From assembly GCA_021234155.1 (NCBI GenBank), contig JAJEKV010000005.1, positions 2,381,335 through 2,445,334 of the forward strand: a stretch of DNA of 64,000 nucleotides, given 5' to 3'. Source of the stretch: Isoetes taiwanensis (taxonomy: Eukaryota > Streptophyta > Lycopodiopsida > Isoetales > Isoetaceae). Below the pieces are notes generated by a model. The model was given only the letters and a program-made list of their open reading frames with translations. It did no database searches and was not told where the DNA came from. Numbering within the stretch: position 1 is the stretch's first letter; each line of letters opens with the position of its first letter. The position numbers and the translations under genes are program-made. This document shows, piece by piece, positions 11,567 through 25,135 of this stretch.

Positions 11567-13895
11567 TGAAAAGTAATATGAATGTTGTGTACATTGCTAT
11601 AGGTTCTTAAAACCAGTGTGTATGAAGACCATATAGTTGTGCTGCAAAATTTTCTATAATATATATTTGTAATAGTGCCCAAGCGTTCTTTGAGCAAATC
11701 TTTCATAAATCTCATAAGAAAGCGAAGCCCATCATTGCTAGGCTAGAAGAGGTTTCTGTTGCATTGACATTGTTCCCCTTTCCACATGGCATAGAAAAAT
11801 GTTAATGAATTTCCACATTAAATTATGTTCTCAAAGACATTGCATGGAAAAGATGTTAAGAGAATTTCAAGATCAAAATTATGTTCTTAGGTTTGAGTAG
11901 ACACAACCATCTCATCATAATACGGTACTTCCTTTTACGATAACCGCTATCATCATAACACAACACTTCCCTTTGCAATGTGTTTATATATTAGAAGCCC
12001 GACGAGCCACCGCTTCAAATTAGCATATATTGATGCATAACAAATATATACAATGGTCCACCTTTGCTAATGCAGCAAATTAGGCCAACATTTGGAGCAT
12101 TAAGGAGAGAAATGAAGCATTGTAATGGAACTTTTGTGCCGCTAGCCCAACAACAGAACACATAGAGGACTATTATAAGGATAATTTTGCCTGCTCCGCC
12201 GCGCACTGGTGAAACTTCAATTGAACTCTATAAGTCAGGAAAGGCCCTGGCGGTGTCGCGCTGCCAGAAGACAAGAAATGGAGATGAATATTTATAAATG
12301 CAAATTAGATTTACCGCTTGCGAGATGTTGTTTGTTCTTTCCAATGCTTGGGAATCTCCTTTCAAGCAACAACCACAATTTCTTGTTGTGAGAACAAATT
12401 TGACATGCAACCGAGTTTCTGTCTCAATCTTTGATGACAAACTATATCTGAGGCAAGCGTAATGATCTCCTGCTCTCCTTCTATCACTGTTTGCAACTCC
12501 TAGTCCCTCCTCGGTTACTGCGGAATTCAAAAGGCGACTAGAAAAGGAATGAAGCGAGGGAACTTCGCGGAGATCAAAGCCAAAGGCGACAAATTGACGT
12601 CATAGCAAACTACGAGAAACAATTCCATCATTGCGTTGTCTCAAAATGAGTGAACCTAATATGAAAATAATGATCTTCTAGCATAAAAAGTGAATGCGGG
12701 CTCGTTTCTTATTTGGTATCCTGCTATGCTACAAAACTTGTAGCCAATATTGACCAAGTCATTTCATACAGGAAACCACTAAAGAAGCGGAGATTATTTG
12801 AATAGATGACCACCAATCTCCAATATCCTAATCACCACATGATGCGTGAAATGCTGCTCACTACGGCTGTGCAAAAGTATATTATGCTTCAACTTCTACT
12901 TGGTTAAGCTTATAGACTTGATTTAGCTGCCTGAGACCTGGCTCGCATTTAGGGTGATGTTGGCCCGATGGAATGGGAGAGAGTATCAACCTACACGAAC
13001 TTTCAATCCGATCCATCCACTCTTGTTGGCACTTTCATTCCATTTCTTAATCATCTTCTATCTGCCGGTTACCTTTGGATGAGTTCTTTAAGGATAAATT
13101 GGTTCATCTACATGTTCAGCTCCAAATGAAAATATCATGCAATTATCATCTTCACATATTATAAAGCGTCTAACAAATGTGTGAAGATGAAAGTTACCTC
13201 TTGAAGCGGAACATGTATGGAAGATGAATTGTGGCTTGATGATCCACTATGCGTACTCTTCAATAAATTAGGTCTCAACAATTGTTATGGATCTTCACCT
13301 ACATAAAGAGGCCGGTCTGCCCTTAACCGACTTGGATATAGTGCGCGGTTTACACCTTTCGGCTTCGACGGAAAACTCTCAACTGTTACTCTGGCGGCAT
13401 TGGTTTGGCATCCACTCTACGAGAAGAACGAAAGAAAGTGCTTTTTGGGTAAACCCATAACTCGAATATCAATCGGAGAGCGATGCGGGCCTTAAATTTT
13501 TAAGGAGCTGAACTTCTTTGGCATATGTAATAGAAATCTTTATAAAAGAAGATCCTTCATAGAAAAGTGATGTCCCATCTCTAGAAACGAGGCGACAAAG
13601 CGTCGAATAGGAGTTTAGGCAGCTGCCGTATATCTCGAGAAACGAGCGGCGGGCTTAAAAGCGAAGAGATTCACGACTGCCGCCGCATGATTTCCGTCGA
13701 ATCAAAACACGGTTTAGCCAAATCGCCTTCTCAGTCATCTTTATGCATTTTGGCCATGTTGACAAGAACCATATATCTGGCATTCGGCCCACTTGACTTC
13801 TGACGAGACCATCATATTTTTGGCAAGATTCAAAATCACCGGTAGATTTTTCTAAACATCTTGCACTCCCACTTTGCTAGCGAGCATGGCCTTGA

Positions 13896-14100
13896 GGCAT
13901 CTCATGGTCTTCGCCGATTTCCGTTCCTCGCAGATCGCTCACAACCGGGGGCCAGGCTTCTTGGATCGAAAAAAAAGAGGATTTTCAGAGTGTCCACCAT
14001 CGGGCATCTCATGGTCTTAAGTCTCCATTCCTCTACCGGTCCGCTCACATACGGAGGCCGAGCCACGGATCGAAAACAAAAAAAAGTTTTCGAATGTCCA
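13896..14100. repeat. Tandem duplication, 107-bp period, two units
   Basis: GGCATCTCATGGTCTT at 13896 and 14003 opens each unit. Both continue with CC(G/A)TTCCTC, then (GA)TC(G/C)GCTCAC, then GGATCGAAAA plus an A-run, then TTTTC and (G/A)TGTCCA at 13996 and 14100. The units are about 80 percent alike by eye. The second abuts the pyrimidine microsatellite. Confidence 0.65.
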
Positions 14101-14154
14101 GATTGATGCGAATGCAGTCAGAATTTAGCCGAGTGGTCGGATTTAGGGCGTGGA

Positions 14155-14703
14155 TCATTCCGGTCCATTCCATTCCTTCCTTTCCTTCCCCTTCCATTTC
14201 CTTCCTTTCCATCTTCCATTTCCTCTTTCCTTCCTTTCCCCCTTCCTTCTTTTCTTTTCCATTTCTTCATTCTCTTTTCTTCTTCATGTTCCTTCCTCTT
14301 CCATTCCTCTTCCTTCCTTTCTTCCTTTTCCTTCCTTCCTCCCTTCCATTCCTTCCTTCTTTCCTCTTCCTTCCTTCCATTCCTTTTCATGTCCTCTTTC
14401 CATTTCTTCCTTCCTTCCTTCCTTCCATTCCTTCCATTCCATTCCTTCCATTCCTTCCTCTTTCCATTCCTTCCTTCTTTTCTTTCCTTTCTTCCTTTCC
14501 TTCCTTCTTTTCCGTTCCTTCATTTTTCATTTTCTTTTAATCTTTCATTTTCTTTTCATTCCCTTCCATTCCTTCCTTCCTTTCCTTCCTTCCTTCCATT
14601 CCATTCCTTCCATTCCTTCCTTCATTTCCATTTCCATTTCCTTCCTTCCTTCCATTCCTTCCTTCTCCTTCCATACCTCACTCCATTTTTCTTTCCTTCC
14701 ATA
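14155..14703. repeat. Pyrimidine microsatellite (TTCC)n with CATTCC interruptions
   Basis: About 550 bases of almost pure C and T on the plus strand, built from TTCC, CATTCC and TTTCC words. It opens long meaningless frames (Ser/Phe/Pro on plus, Lys/Glu/Gly on minus) that should not be annotated as genes. Confidence 0.95.
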
Positions 14704-16689
14704 GTGAAGCCATAATCCGAGATGAAATTTTAGTTCGAATACGCACATCATCTCCTGTTGAATTCAATCAAATCTCAAACTGCGTCCGTTTAGGGTCTGG
14801 TCCATTACCTAACATTATAATATAATATAAGATATTTGTAATAAGCAAATGGAAGCCAAAATTTATATCATTATAGGGTCTCGTTCTACATATTAAATTT
14901 AAATGAAACTCTACAACATTGATGAAAAAACAATGCTGAAGAGAATGCATTTATGGTAAACCACTTACAATATCCTAGGTAGTAATTCCATATGCTAGAC
15001 ATGTTAGAACATGTGTTTTGGAAATGGAGCCATGGAAGGATGTCACGTTTGTTTAAGTCACTAGTCAAATCTGTGATACTAAATGCTTGAGACACAATAA
15101 GAAAAAGAAAGGTGTGCAACCAAACATCTTATTACGAAATGTAATCTTGTAAGTACATGTATTTTCCAACACTATGGTAGCATGATAGAACTAAAAGCAA
15201 AGACCTAGGATGTTTTCAATGAATCTGTAAAACACGGCAAAGATTGGGCCATCGAGGGTGCATCACCTCTTAGTAAAAACATAACATAAGCATGAGTTTT
15301 TGAAGAAAAGTGCAAAAAATGAAGAAGTATTTGATGATCATAGTTCCAAACCAAAATATAAAAAGTTGTTCAAGTCATTATCTTACATATCAAATATTCC
15401 CCATGCTTGTAAAGGCGCATCTTTGTACATCTTCTCAAATATCTATGTATATATGAAGCCAATAGTAGACCCTTCCGGAAAAAATCACAAATATTAGTTG
15501 TGAGCATGCAATCGGAAGCCCGGCTACGAAACTCGGCGACATTTCGGGTTCTCGAGGCTAGTAAAAGCGGATAAGCTGCATTACAAGCATACAGCACCCG
15601 CAATGGAAGACTAATGCGTCAGATAAGCTCAATACAAAACATCTGGCGCCGCAATGGAAAAAGGAAGACAACAACATAATGAAGCTTCCCAAAAATGAGA
15701 AGAAAAGGCGCCACTGTATAGAGGCGGATAGAGCCAATGTTGGAATATGACCGATGATGGAATTTGATGATCATAGCATCCACTATTTAATATCATGCTT
15801 CAACATTACGCAGCAAAACGGGGTTAGACTATTACTACTAACTAGGTAAATCAAAGAGTGCTTTTCCGAGGTACGCAAATGCAAGCTTTGCATCAAAGAA
15901 AATGTGAGATGCACTTTTGATCCGAATCCGATTATAAGCAACCCGAATTGGATATTTATTAATAGTAGAGGCACGCCTCAACCATCTAAGCACTTTTCAA
16001 TACAACTCTAACTGAAGCCCACAACACAACCCCATGATCATCATTTCTCACGATACGCTGTTCAGGAAGTCTTATTTGATACGAAGGCGGGGTCCTGACC
16101 TCGGCACACTAACCATTTCCTCTGTGGCATGAAAATCGTCTCGGGTGTTTTATTCATCTAGCGCCAAGCATGGGACATAGCTTAAAAAATTACTGGATAT
16201 GAATCATGCTAAGCAGCTGCACGGTATGCCCTCAAAGCTTATAATCAGATTGAACCTCCCGATCATCTACCTGCACTCGTCGCCTTTACTTGCTCGATGG
16301 GCTGGATATATTTGATATACCCTTGCGGGACCTGCTCTTATAATGTTTGCCCCGGACTGAAGCCGGGTGGAATGAAATCTCACTTATCGAGGCGAAGTCT
16401 TTATTTCATCGCTCCAACAAGATTGTGGATTTATGTAATCTTTATCTTGCTAATCCACCATTGTTGAAATACAGTTAGCCTAAATGCTATCACGAGGCTT
16501 GCATGTTCAGCCCCTAAAATAAAAAGAGGGGCTTTGTTGTGAGCCCTTGGATAATGGATAATTGAAAAAAAGCTAATCAGCGACTAAGAAATGATGCACT
16601 CTAGATGTATGCATTAGTACATCATTCGAATATGCCATGAAATCTTAGGGAAAACCTTTGTGAAAAGTAAAAAACACAAAAGCCCCTTG
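14704..16689. other. Anonymous AT-rich intergenic DNA
   Basis: AT-rich, with short open frames only and no protein motif on either strand. I see nothing that can be named. Confidence 0.3.
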
Positions 16690-18629
16690 TTTTTTTTTTA
16701 GTGAATGGGGTTTTCCATTAATTATAGAAAAAGGTACAACATATTGGGTGAGCCTTTATAAATAAGCTACTCACAATAAACGTGCAAAATAAATCCAAAT
16801 GAGATGAGTCTTCTTTGTAAACACATAAAAGTGTTATATGCTAGCAAGAGCGATGAATAAATAGCGTAGAAAATGAAGTATGTGGTGTCTTTGACAATAT
16901 GTAAGCTGACCCGATTACACTATATCGGCTCAATTCTGAGAAAAATGTGGAGGTGTTAATGGGCTGTAAAGTTATATGTAAGTCGGTCAGGCAAAGGGAT
17001 AGGTACAGGTCAGCATGATTTTGGATGTTGAGATGATGAGTTGTGTAGTGATAGTGCCAGAAAATCAATTGAGCTTGGAAGTTTGGATTTGAAGCCACAA
17101 GAGTTACGCCCATACCGGTTCAGCTCAAGCGTCAACTGCATTGGTGGTTGACATGAATAATTAAGGTTCCATATACATCTGCAGTCCCTATGATGGTATG
17201 CTTCCTATAAAACTCAAAGCGGTACATCATTCCCTAGCATTAATTCCATAAACCACATAGCTGATACATTAAGTATGTATACAAAATTCCATTGCAGTCT
17301 AATTCCTAAATCGAGGTACATGTCAACTATGTCTATATTTGTGGTGCCTACATTGTTCCTGTCCATCATGTACTGTATATCATGTATACCGACCCTACAT
17401 CACGGAACAACACAACTCTGCTGGCTCAAGCAGTGCCAAAGTCTACGCTAAGACTCTCAGCATAATCTAGCGAAGTAATGAATGTTAGTAAGTGAATCCA
17501 TGACAATTTAGTTTTCGCGGTTTATATGAGCTCCCTTAGATTGGCCTATGTTTAGCAATTTGTATCCACATCATCTTTATCTTGAGTGTTTTGGTAGTTG
17601 CAACCATCTCCAGTGTCATATATAACTTGGCCAATCCGAGAACATATAGATATTTGTTTCCTCATATTGGCACCTGACTGTAGCTTCGGACATTCCATAG
17701 AAAGCAATAAAGCATAAAAGTTAGCAAATGCATCATCATCATTCACATTCAAAATTCAAGCAAAGTAGCAGGGCAATTTATATGAAAGGTCTCTTCAAAC
17801 CATGTCCAAAAGAGGTATTGAGTTTCACGATGAAGCCCTGCTCCATAGATTCTATATAACGCAACCAAAGAGGGCAAGAGAGTTCACTAGTTGTTAAAAA
17901 ATTTGGCACTGGTGTAGTGCCTTGACATAGCTTCAAGCATGACTTTATCTTATTTTAGTGTCATACAAAGTATGAAATCTTGGGTGGGAGGTAGGAGAGC
18001 AGGATATTTTTGGAACAATTTGATTCGGTGTCTACGAAAAGACCCCAATAGAGCTTAAATTTGGGATGGGACTTGGGAAACCTTTAAGCCATTGTAGATC
18101 TTAAAACAGAAACTTTTAAACTGAACACGGAGAAGGGTCCATTAGGCGGTGAAGTAGGATTTATTCTGAGATAATGACATTTCTAACTCTTTGCATAATC
18201 AAATCTAAAAATAATTTTGTATCCCGGAAAAGGCTAATTTTATTTTTCAGTGGTCCGGAATCCATCTAACCTTGATCCAGAGATCACCAAAATTTAAAAT
18301 ATCATTTGACATCCATTTTTACTGATCTTTGGATGATTAATATGGCGGAGAGTAATATTTATCTACGGAAAAGTTAGGATTCAAAATAAGCATGTTGGGG
18401 TGGCTCTTCCAATGTCGGATACGGAATTAAGATTTGTAGACCTTATTCCGGGCGAGAATAGAATTTCTCGCATGAGAGGAAACTGACCAAGGCTGGTTTC
18501 AGAGTCGTGAAAAGGTAGAACAGTGATGGAAGGATGCCCTTTGGGATGGCTACAAAGATAGCCAATATTTGATGAAAATCGCCATTTTGCGGGTTGTTGT
18601 AGTTGGATAAAGGGATTTCCAAAATGTAT

Positions 18630-19640
18630 TTCCAGCTAAAGCATAGCCTGAAGGATCAAGTTTTTGCAGCCAAGGGCCACCATCTTTCTTACTTGGTGGT
18701 AGTATTCCAGTTTACCATAAGTGATTCTTCGGATAAAATTTCTTACAATTCTCTCAATTTGTTGGTAGATGCCTTTAGGAGCCAAGAGGCGAGGAATTAA
18801 TAAATGTGGGAGGCTGACAATGGCCAAAATTAACCAATTATTGTTCTCCGGCCAAGAGAGAGACAATTTGCCATAATTGCTAATTTCTTTCAATTCTTGC
18901 AACTATATAGGGGACCATAACTCTTTCGGTGGGATTGAGAGAGGCGAGCATGCCTAGCAGTTTGTTGCCTGAGTTGGTCTAATGCATTTGATTCTACGAA
19001 ATGTTGTGGGTATCAACCTCACTATAATAGTGCATTTGTTAAGATTAGGTTGAATTCGAGAAGCGGCTCAAAGATGTGAATGATGTGAAGGAAATTGGCA
19101 TGTTCTTTGGAGTCATTTTTTAAAGAAAGCTAAAGGAATCATCATATTGGAGGATGCAGGTTTGGTTGAATTGTCGGAAGATTAAAGGCCCAATAATATT
19201 CCCCATAGATGATGGGTAATCACCCCCCTAGTTAACATCTACACTTTCTGATAAGAATAAATAAGGTGCTAGGGACATCACAGCTCTCACACCTGACTAG
19301 AGGAAAAATTGCTTCGAGGGGCCATTAACAAACGTTGATTGAGATCTAAATTTAGGCCCAGAATAAGCAATGATCTTGTTGAACCCAGCTTTTTGAGAGA
19401 ATTCTAGAGAAGTTCCATCTAACGATTATCAAAGCCTTTGAGAAGTCAGAAGTTTGAGCAAGATACGGTTTGCTTACTAAGATTATTCGATGCATTCCCT
19501 CCATAGCCAGCTTTAATGTAATTATCTGGATACAGGATGGGTTTGTGGACCTCTGTAAGATTAGGTAATGAGGCCAGGTGATGGGATGGAGGTGATTTGA
19601 GATTCCCGGAATCCTTTGATCATATGCACAAATCATCTTT
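18630..19640 (-). pseudogene. LINE reverse transcriptase remnants
   Basis: The minus frame at 19636-19352 contains ISNHLHPIT (compare the RPITLL motif) and, near 19447, DFSKALIIVRWNF, which matches the DFSKAFDxVxW motif of RT domain 3 including its catalytic aspartate position. The minus frame at 18902-18636 carries LLAPKGIYQQIERIVRNFI, then HQVRKMVALG and KNLILQAML, matching the C-terminal IxxIxxxxxxFLW and GGLGIKNL..xNxALL blocks. The YADD box expected near 19.0-19.2 kb cannot be made out. The polymerase is non-functional. Confidence 0.6.
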
Positions 19641-20149
19641 GTTGGTTCCCAAAAATAATAGAAAAATTCGGTGGCAGCCCATACGGACTGGACTTTACCT
19701 TTGCCAAACTTTTAGGGTGAAGAGAATCTCATCTTCTGTTTGGACTAGCCTCAATGTGCTTGGGATTCATGGCAATGTTACTGTGAAGGTCATTGATTTC
19801 AATCAAATCGATGAATGATTTAGCTTACAATTTGGATATGTCTATCTCTCAGTTTGAGAGAGAAAATATTAGCATAATTTGAAGCCAGGAAGAATTAGAA
19901 ATTTTTCGATCGATAATAGTGTAGTCATTTTCATCTTTGGTGAGATAAGTTGACTTTTAAAGGGAGCCCTAGACTTATACACTCTGTAAAAGAATCTTGA
20001 ATTGCCGCCAGTCCAAATTGGATAAGTATTTAAGTTTACTTCGTCTAGATGCTGTACACTTCGGCTCCTCAATAGTTTTAATTACCATTTCTAAAAGATT
20101 TCCCTCTACGCCTATGGAATCAATGTTGAGGTCTTGTTGAATTTTATTC

Positions 20150-21000
20150 TGATCTCATTTCTGTAGATAGGATTGCTTTTCTTCACCTTGATGTTATGAT
20201 GATTCTTTGACCACTTTGTTTAATCCGACCTTGGAATTTTTTAATTTTAGCATAAAAGGTTCTGTGGAATTTATGGGTCGACTTTGGAAGAAGTGGTATA
20301 ATAGGCAATGAAATCGTGAGAAAGAATCGGGGTGCAAGGAGGAGCAATTCAACTTAAAAGGAGTGTTACCATGTCTCTCTTGGTACATGAAAGCATAAGG
20401 ACGGTGAAGGTAAAAATTGAAGTGATGATCGGAAATTGATGCATTAGTATCACTATACCAAAGCAATTATTCCGACTTCATTGTGAGTATTGTTTTATGT
20501 AAATCTGTCCAGGGTGCGATGAACTCTATATTCCCTTCTTGCTTGTTGGACCCAGACATGGAAGCTCTTTTGTGGAAGATGGGATATCTTTGAAGAAGAA
20601 AATGGTTATACAGCAAGTGATCCCATTGAGCTCTTTGGAGAGACGTATTCAGTTTTTACCAATTTTTCAAGTCCAGTTGGTGTGTTATTAAGAGTCCTGC
20701 CACAATCAGGTGTACAATCACTGAATCTTGATATGTGATTGTTGACGATCAGGCCAAGTGTTAGCCTAGTCTAGATTACATGGAGGCATAAATATTTATC
20801 ACACTAAATCTAGAATCAGCGTATGTTAAATTCTTTGATTGCCAAGATACTGCATGGGCTTGTGAAAGCGAAATATGAGTAAGATATGTCTCGAGATGTC
20901 CGGAAGTCCTCTGAGGTCCAGTTGCTTCAATCGAGGTAGAGGAAAATCCAGCAGGGCCCAATCCGATGCGCTGAATTAGAACATTCAAAGCTTGGCGGTC
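20150..21000 (-). pseudogene. LINE endonuclease domain remnants
   Basis: The minus frame at 20988-20776 ends near SRFSVINIYAS, which matches the FxLINVYAP strand of AP-type endonucleases in plant LINEs. Just downstream, in other frames, come NNTPTGLEK (compare GDFNxxLxxxEK) and, at 20466-20194, ISDHHF (the SDHxP catalytic-histidine motif) followed by TPFKLN and LKLKNSKVGLNK, all typical of the endonuclease-to-RT linker. The domain nicks target DNA in active elements. Here it is split over at least three frames with stops, so this is a relic. Confidence 0.55.
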
Positions 21001-24000
21001 TAAGTTCTTGAAGAAAGAATGATATGCACATGCGGCAATTTGTGAGATATAGCTCTTCTCTCCTTTTTAGAGGCCTTTTATGCCTCTTAGATTTTAAGCG
21101 AGAGTCTTCATTATGTTAATAATGGAGAGATGACCTTAGGGTAATTCAATGAAGTGCAGTAGCTCTTTTATAGTTTAAGCCTAGTGTTTGGGCTGCGGGG
21201 GTGTTATGTAGCTGTCCGGAATATGCGCCTTTTTTCTTTTTTGTTTTCTTAGCAATAGGTGATCACTGTAGAGTCTTATCAATGGGGAAGTCTTACCGAG
21301 TCTTACTGTAGTGAGCAATGAGATACTAAATCATTCTCATAAGCCTTGAGATTGAAGAGTTTTGTTTTGAGTTAGTATTCTCTTTATGAGGATCGGATCA
21401 AAGGTCGTCGCCCGGAGTTATTACCCTCCGAATTTTTGATAAAGTGAGCATTGCCGAATTTGGATTTGCAGCATTCGGGTTACATGGGCATCGAGTATTG
21501 TCAATATAATCGGGGCAATATTATCCTATTTAGATTAGACATCAAATTAATTTCAGCATTTGAAATGGGAAAGATATACTGAGATATTTTTGTTGAATGT
21601 ATGGCCTGGATGCGGTGTGTCTTTTGAGTAGAGTACACTGTTCCATCTTGTCTTGCTGACCACATGCTTGCTGCGGAAGGTGTTCCGAGAGTCGCACACC
21701 ATAAATTTGTTCCCGGACATGATATATATCTCTAATACCATATGTCATCTTTCGAGTCAACTAACATATTTCGAGAAATTTCGGGCGCCCATGCATTAGC
21801 ATGTCAAACATCTCATACGCCACACTATAACCTACCTCCTAATTCTTGTGAGCTGCTGAGCTATTTAGAGATGGGCGATTGTTAAAGGAAAAATTGGAAG
21901 TTGAGATTTTGATGTCTAAGTGTGTTGTAAGAGGATTAGGTTTCTATTTCAATTGAAGGTTTAGTGGGGAATGGGTGAGTGGCATGAGTGGTTGATGTGA
22001 TAGGGGTGTGAGAGTGATGGGGGGTGGCTTGGTACAGGCTGACACAACATCAACGGCCATGTCAACATCTCTGGATCTTGGCATATACGCAGAATGGCAA
22101 ATGAATTTGACACTTCTATGTCCTTTGAGATCATTGCCCTTTGTCTTACTACTTGAGTTCATTATACGTATTTTTTCCCTGTGTGTGAAGGGGTTTGTGC
22201 ACTTGTAGTCCACTATTTACATGTCTTTACGATTATGATCATTACCTTTTCATTAATTAATGGAACTCCATTCAAACCTTCTGTCTCGAGTTAGATTATT
22301 CTCTGTAGGTGAGAATGAGACCTTTTTATTTCAAAAGAGAACATCTGAGATGAGTTGTTTGATAAATTCGATTCTTTGAAAATTGACTGCTCTTGGGAAT
22401 CCTTCCAGAAGATATTTGTTTAAGAAGTCTTATGAAGATCAGTTTTTGAGGTACCAGGTGGCCCATGACCTTTGCCTTTTTAAGCTTTGTTTTACGATTT
22501 GTAATGTTTGGTTGCTTATTTGTAAGACACCTTGAGAGGATTCTTTTGCTATCATGCACGGCTTTTAAACCATCCTAGAAAGTCGATTTTCTTTGATAAA
22601 TATTATTCCTTTGTTTAGGACCTTGATTCCCCATATGCTTAGCGAAGATGATGTCATGTAGGATAGGCGGGGTTATTAGAAATATCTGTGGTTACTGTTG
22701 TGCGGGTTCCTGAATTCCTGCGTTTTTGAATCCTTCCTAGCACTTCCATTTACATTGCTCCATTCTTTTGAATACGAGGTATCCACTGTCAGCGATGTTA
22801 ATACATGTTGATGTGATTACTTGGTTCCACTTGTATTGCTACGAGGACTAGCAATTCCTTTTTCTGAGGATCCTTCTGATTTGTATCCTTTTGAGTGAGA
22901 AACATTCACTGCCAATCTTATGTCTAGAATTACATCTCATGGTTTGGTAAACCCTACCCATCTAAGTTGTAAGATGATGTTTTCAAAAGAAATCCAGAAG
23001 ATATGGCGGTGAGGTGATTTTAGTGATGTCAGTTGTATGCCAGCATTTGGGAGGTTTGTAGAATTGAATAATGTGGTAAAGGTAAATTGCCAATGGTGTT
23101 AAAAGATGCCGGAAGAGAAGCAATCTTTATTCCGATAATGGACTTAGCTCACTCATAGTAGCCAGGCTGTTATGATACTTTGAATTCATTTATGGGTAAG
23201 TGGCATTCCATTTTAAGAAGGATATTTACAGGAAAGTGTCAGAGTAGTATCTTAACCGGCCCGAGATAATTTGAAGTCTTAGGGCAGCCATTCCACCATA
23301 ATGTGAGGGTAGTTGCTTGATGAAATGACTAGAGTTTATGACAATCTTGTCATTGTAAAAGATGATCCCGGAGTTTTCTATTTTCAATCAGCGAAGGTCC
23401 ACTTGTATGCTTGACAACCTTTGATAAGATTCAATTTTGGATGCAATCAGGGGTGAGTTTATTGAATCTCTGAAAAGTTGTGTGTATTTGTAGGGGCCTG
23501 GTACATTGGTGGCACAAATTGACCAATTGCTCATTTGAAGGAGGGTGATTGGGTACATCTTTGGTCGAGCAAATAATGAGTCTTTGGAACTCCATTTCAT
23601 CAATCTTGGTAAGGTTTAGGACCCCTACGTTCTAGGCAAGTATCCCAATTTGGAGCAAGATAAATGCAAAATAGTTCATATCTTTAGCCGGAGGCTCATG
23701 GTTATGAGTCCCCAAATTTGATAATAATTTTTTGGAAGGATCGAGGTGGAATGCATGGCGAGATAGAAGGCGTCCTTTGGGCAGCGGAAGGAGCATGAGT
23801 ATCGGAGGATCGAGAGAGAGTTTGAATTTAGGGTAGGCGGGTCCTGTGAAAAGGTGTTATTTTGGGGGAAATCGCCGTAAATCTGAGAGGAGTAAAGGGA
23901 GAAAGTTTGTCGGGAGGCTAGATAGGCTAGATAGGAAAGCGGATTGGAGATGAGATTTTGGAAGAATTCCGCCAGGGCAGATGGGTAAAAGAACCATAAA

Positions 24001-24799
24001 AATTGCGAGAGGTAATCAAAACGAGAGGAATTGAATCATTACGAGATATTTTAACCATAATTTTGTTCAACACCGTGCATTTACGTGTACACGAAAAGTT
24101 CGATGGGCAGGATATTTCTTTTTGCACTTCTAAAATTCTAGCACCCAAGCTTCAATAATCTGACTTCAAATTCTTACCGTAGGCAATTACCGCGAATTGA
24201 GTATTAGGTTCAAAGAGGTGATCACAGGAAGAATTGATTCACGAACAAAAGGCGGTCCGAGTTGGGAGGATGATCCGGATAAAGAACCACCGAGGTAATT
24301 CTCGATCCTGTGAGCGGTGAAAAATTTGGTATCCATACATGAGGAATTGTTGTTGAATATGGCGAATGTTGCTAGGCTCTGAGAGGCTGACAAGATGGGG
24401 AGGGCAAATTCGGATCAAGCGACTAATTCTACGATGAATCGGATCAAAGAAAGTGTTTGAATCACAAAAACAAACAATTCCAAGAAAATTGGTATTGTGA
24501 TATTGTGTCCTCCGGCTATAGCCGTTGAGAAAAAGAAAAACCCCTTATTATGCTGCATATTACGTACACGGTGCAGGACTGAACTCACGGCGAAACAGCA
24601 TGGAACCTGGATGGTGTTGGTGTCGGTTGATGGAAACCCGTTGATGACACTTGGCCACAATAGCGATTAAATGGGCCGTGTGTGGACCCATAAGCACGAC
24701 ATGGAGTTAAACCAGCAGGATAAGTTGACCCATGCTCAAAGTGCGGTCCGGCAAAAAGGCGACCATACCCTACACCATTGAGACATTGTTTTATGTGGT

Positions 24800-25135
24800 T
24801 CAATCAAACTAATGATTTTGGAAACTATGCTTACAAAAAAAAGGGGCGTATCCATTGAACTCAATATTACATATGTAATGCAACCTTGCACAAGGGGATA
24901 TTATTGGGATATCATAGTATAAAGTTCATATGAATATGCTTAATGAAACTGCTACTAACTTCTTCAATCAAGTATTTTCATGCCCCATATTCATCATCAT
25001 TTTTTATAGTCCATGAGCATGGTTTGTAGTGCCCAAGGCAGATGTTTGTAATCCTTAAACTTAACATTGATGGTACCCACATGTAGTTGTTGAGCTATCA
25101 ATCGACTAGTTTTTTTTTTCTTATACTTAGATTTG
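24800..25135. other. AT-rich spacer
   Basis: AT-rich DNA between the LINE and the first GATTC element. It contains A8 and T9 runs but no coding signal. Confidence 0.3.

Larger units (their letters stand above)
9900..13895. other. Anonymous intergenic DNA
   Basis: No open frame here exceeds about 100 codons and none looks coding. A GC patch with GCGG words lies at 13320-13740. The only recognisable items are the dispersed repeat at 11453-11532 and the hairpin at 11550-11566, listed separately. Confidence 0.3.
16690..24660 (-). mobile_element. Decayed LINE (L1-like non-LTR retrotransposon)
   Basis: Read on the minus strand, fragments of a plant L1-type LINE appear in the expected order: endonuclease pieces near 20988-20190, the reverse-transcriptase core near 19640-19350 and its C-terminal part near 18900-18600. 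A T-run at about 16690-16698, preceded on the minus strand by AATTAATGGAAAACCCC, is a plausible poly(A) 3' end. The 5' limit is uncertain. Protein-like minus frames (for example 24148-23927 and 24393-24187) could be ORF1, but I recognise no zinc knuckle or RNA-binding motif. Stops and shifts are frequent, so it cannot be active. Target duplications were not found. Confidence 0.6.

Noticed and set aside
14094-14715. 148-, 184- and 108-codon frames in the TTCC microsatellite
   Set aside because: Pure pyrimidine sequence has no stop codons on the plus strand; the products are repeats without protein features.
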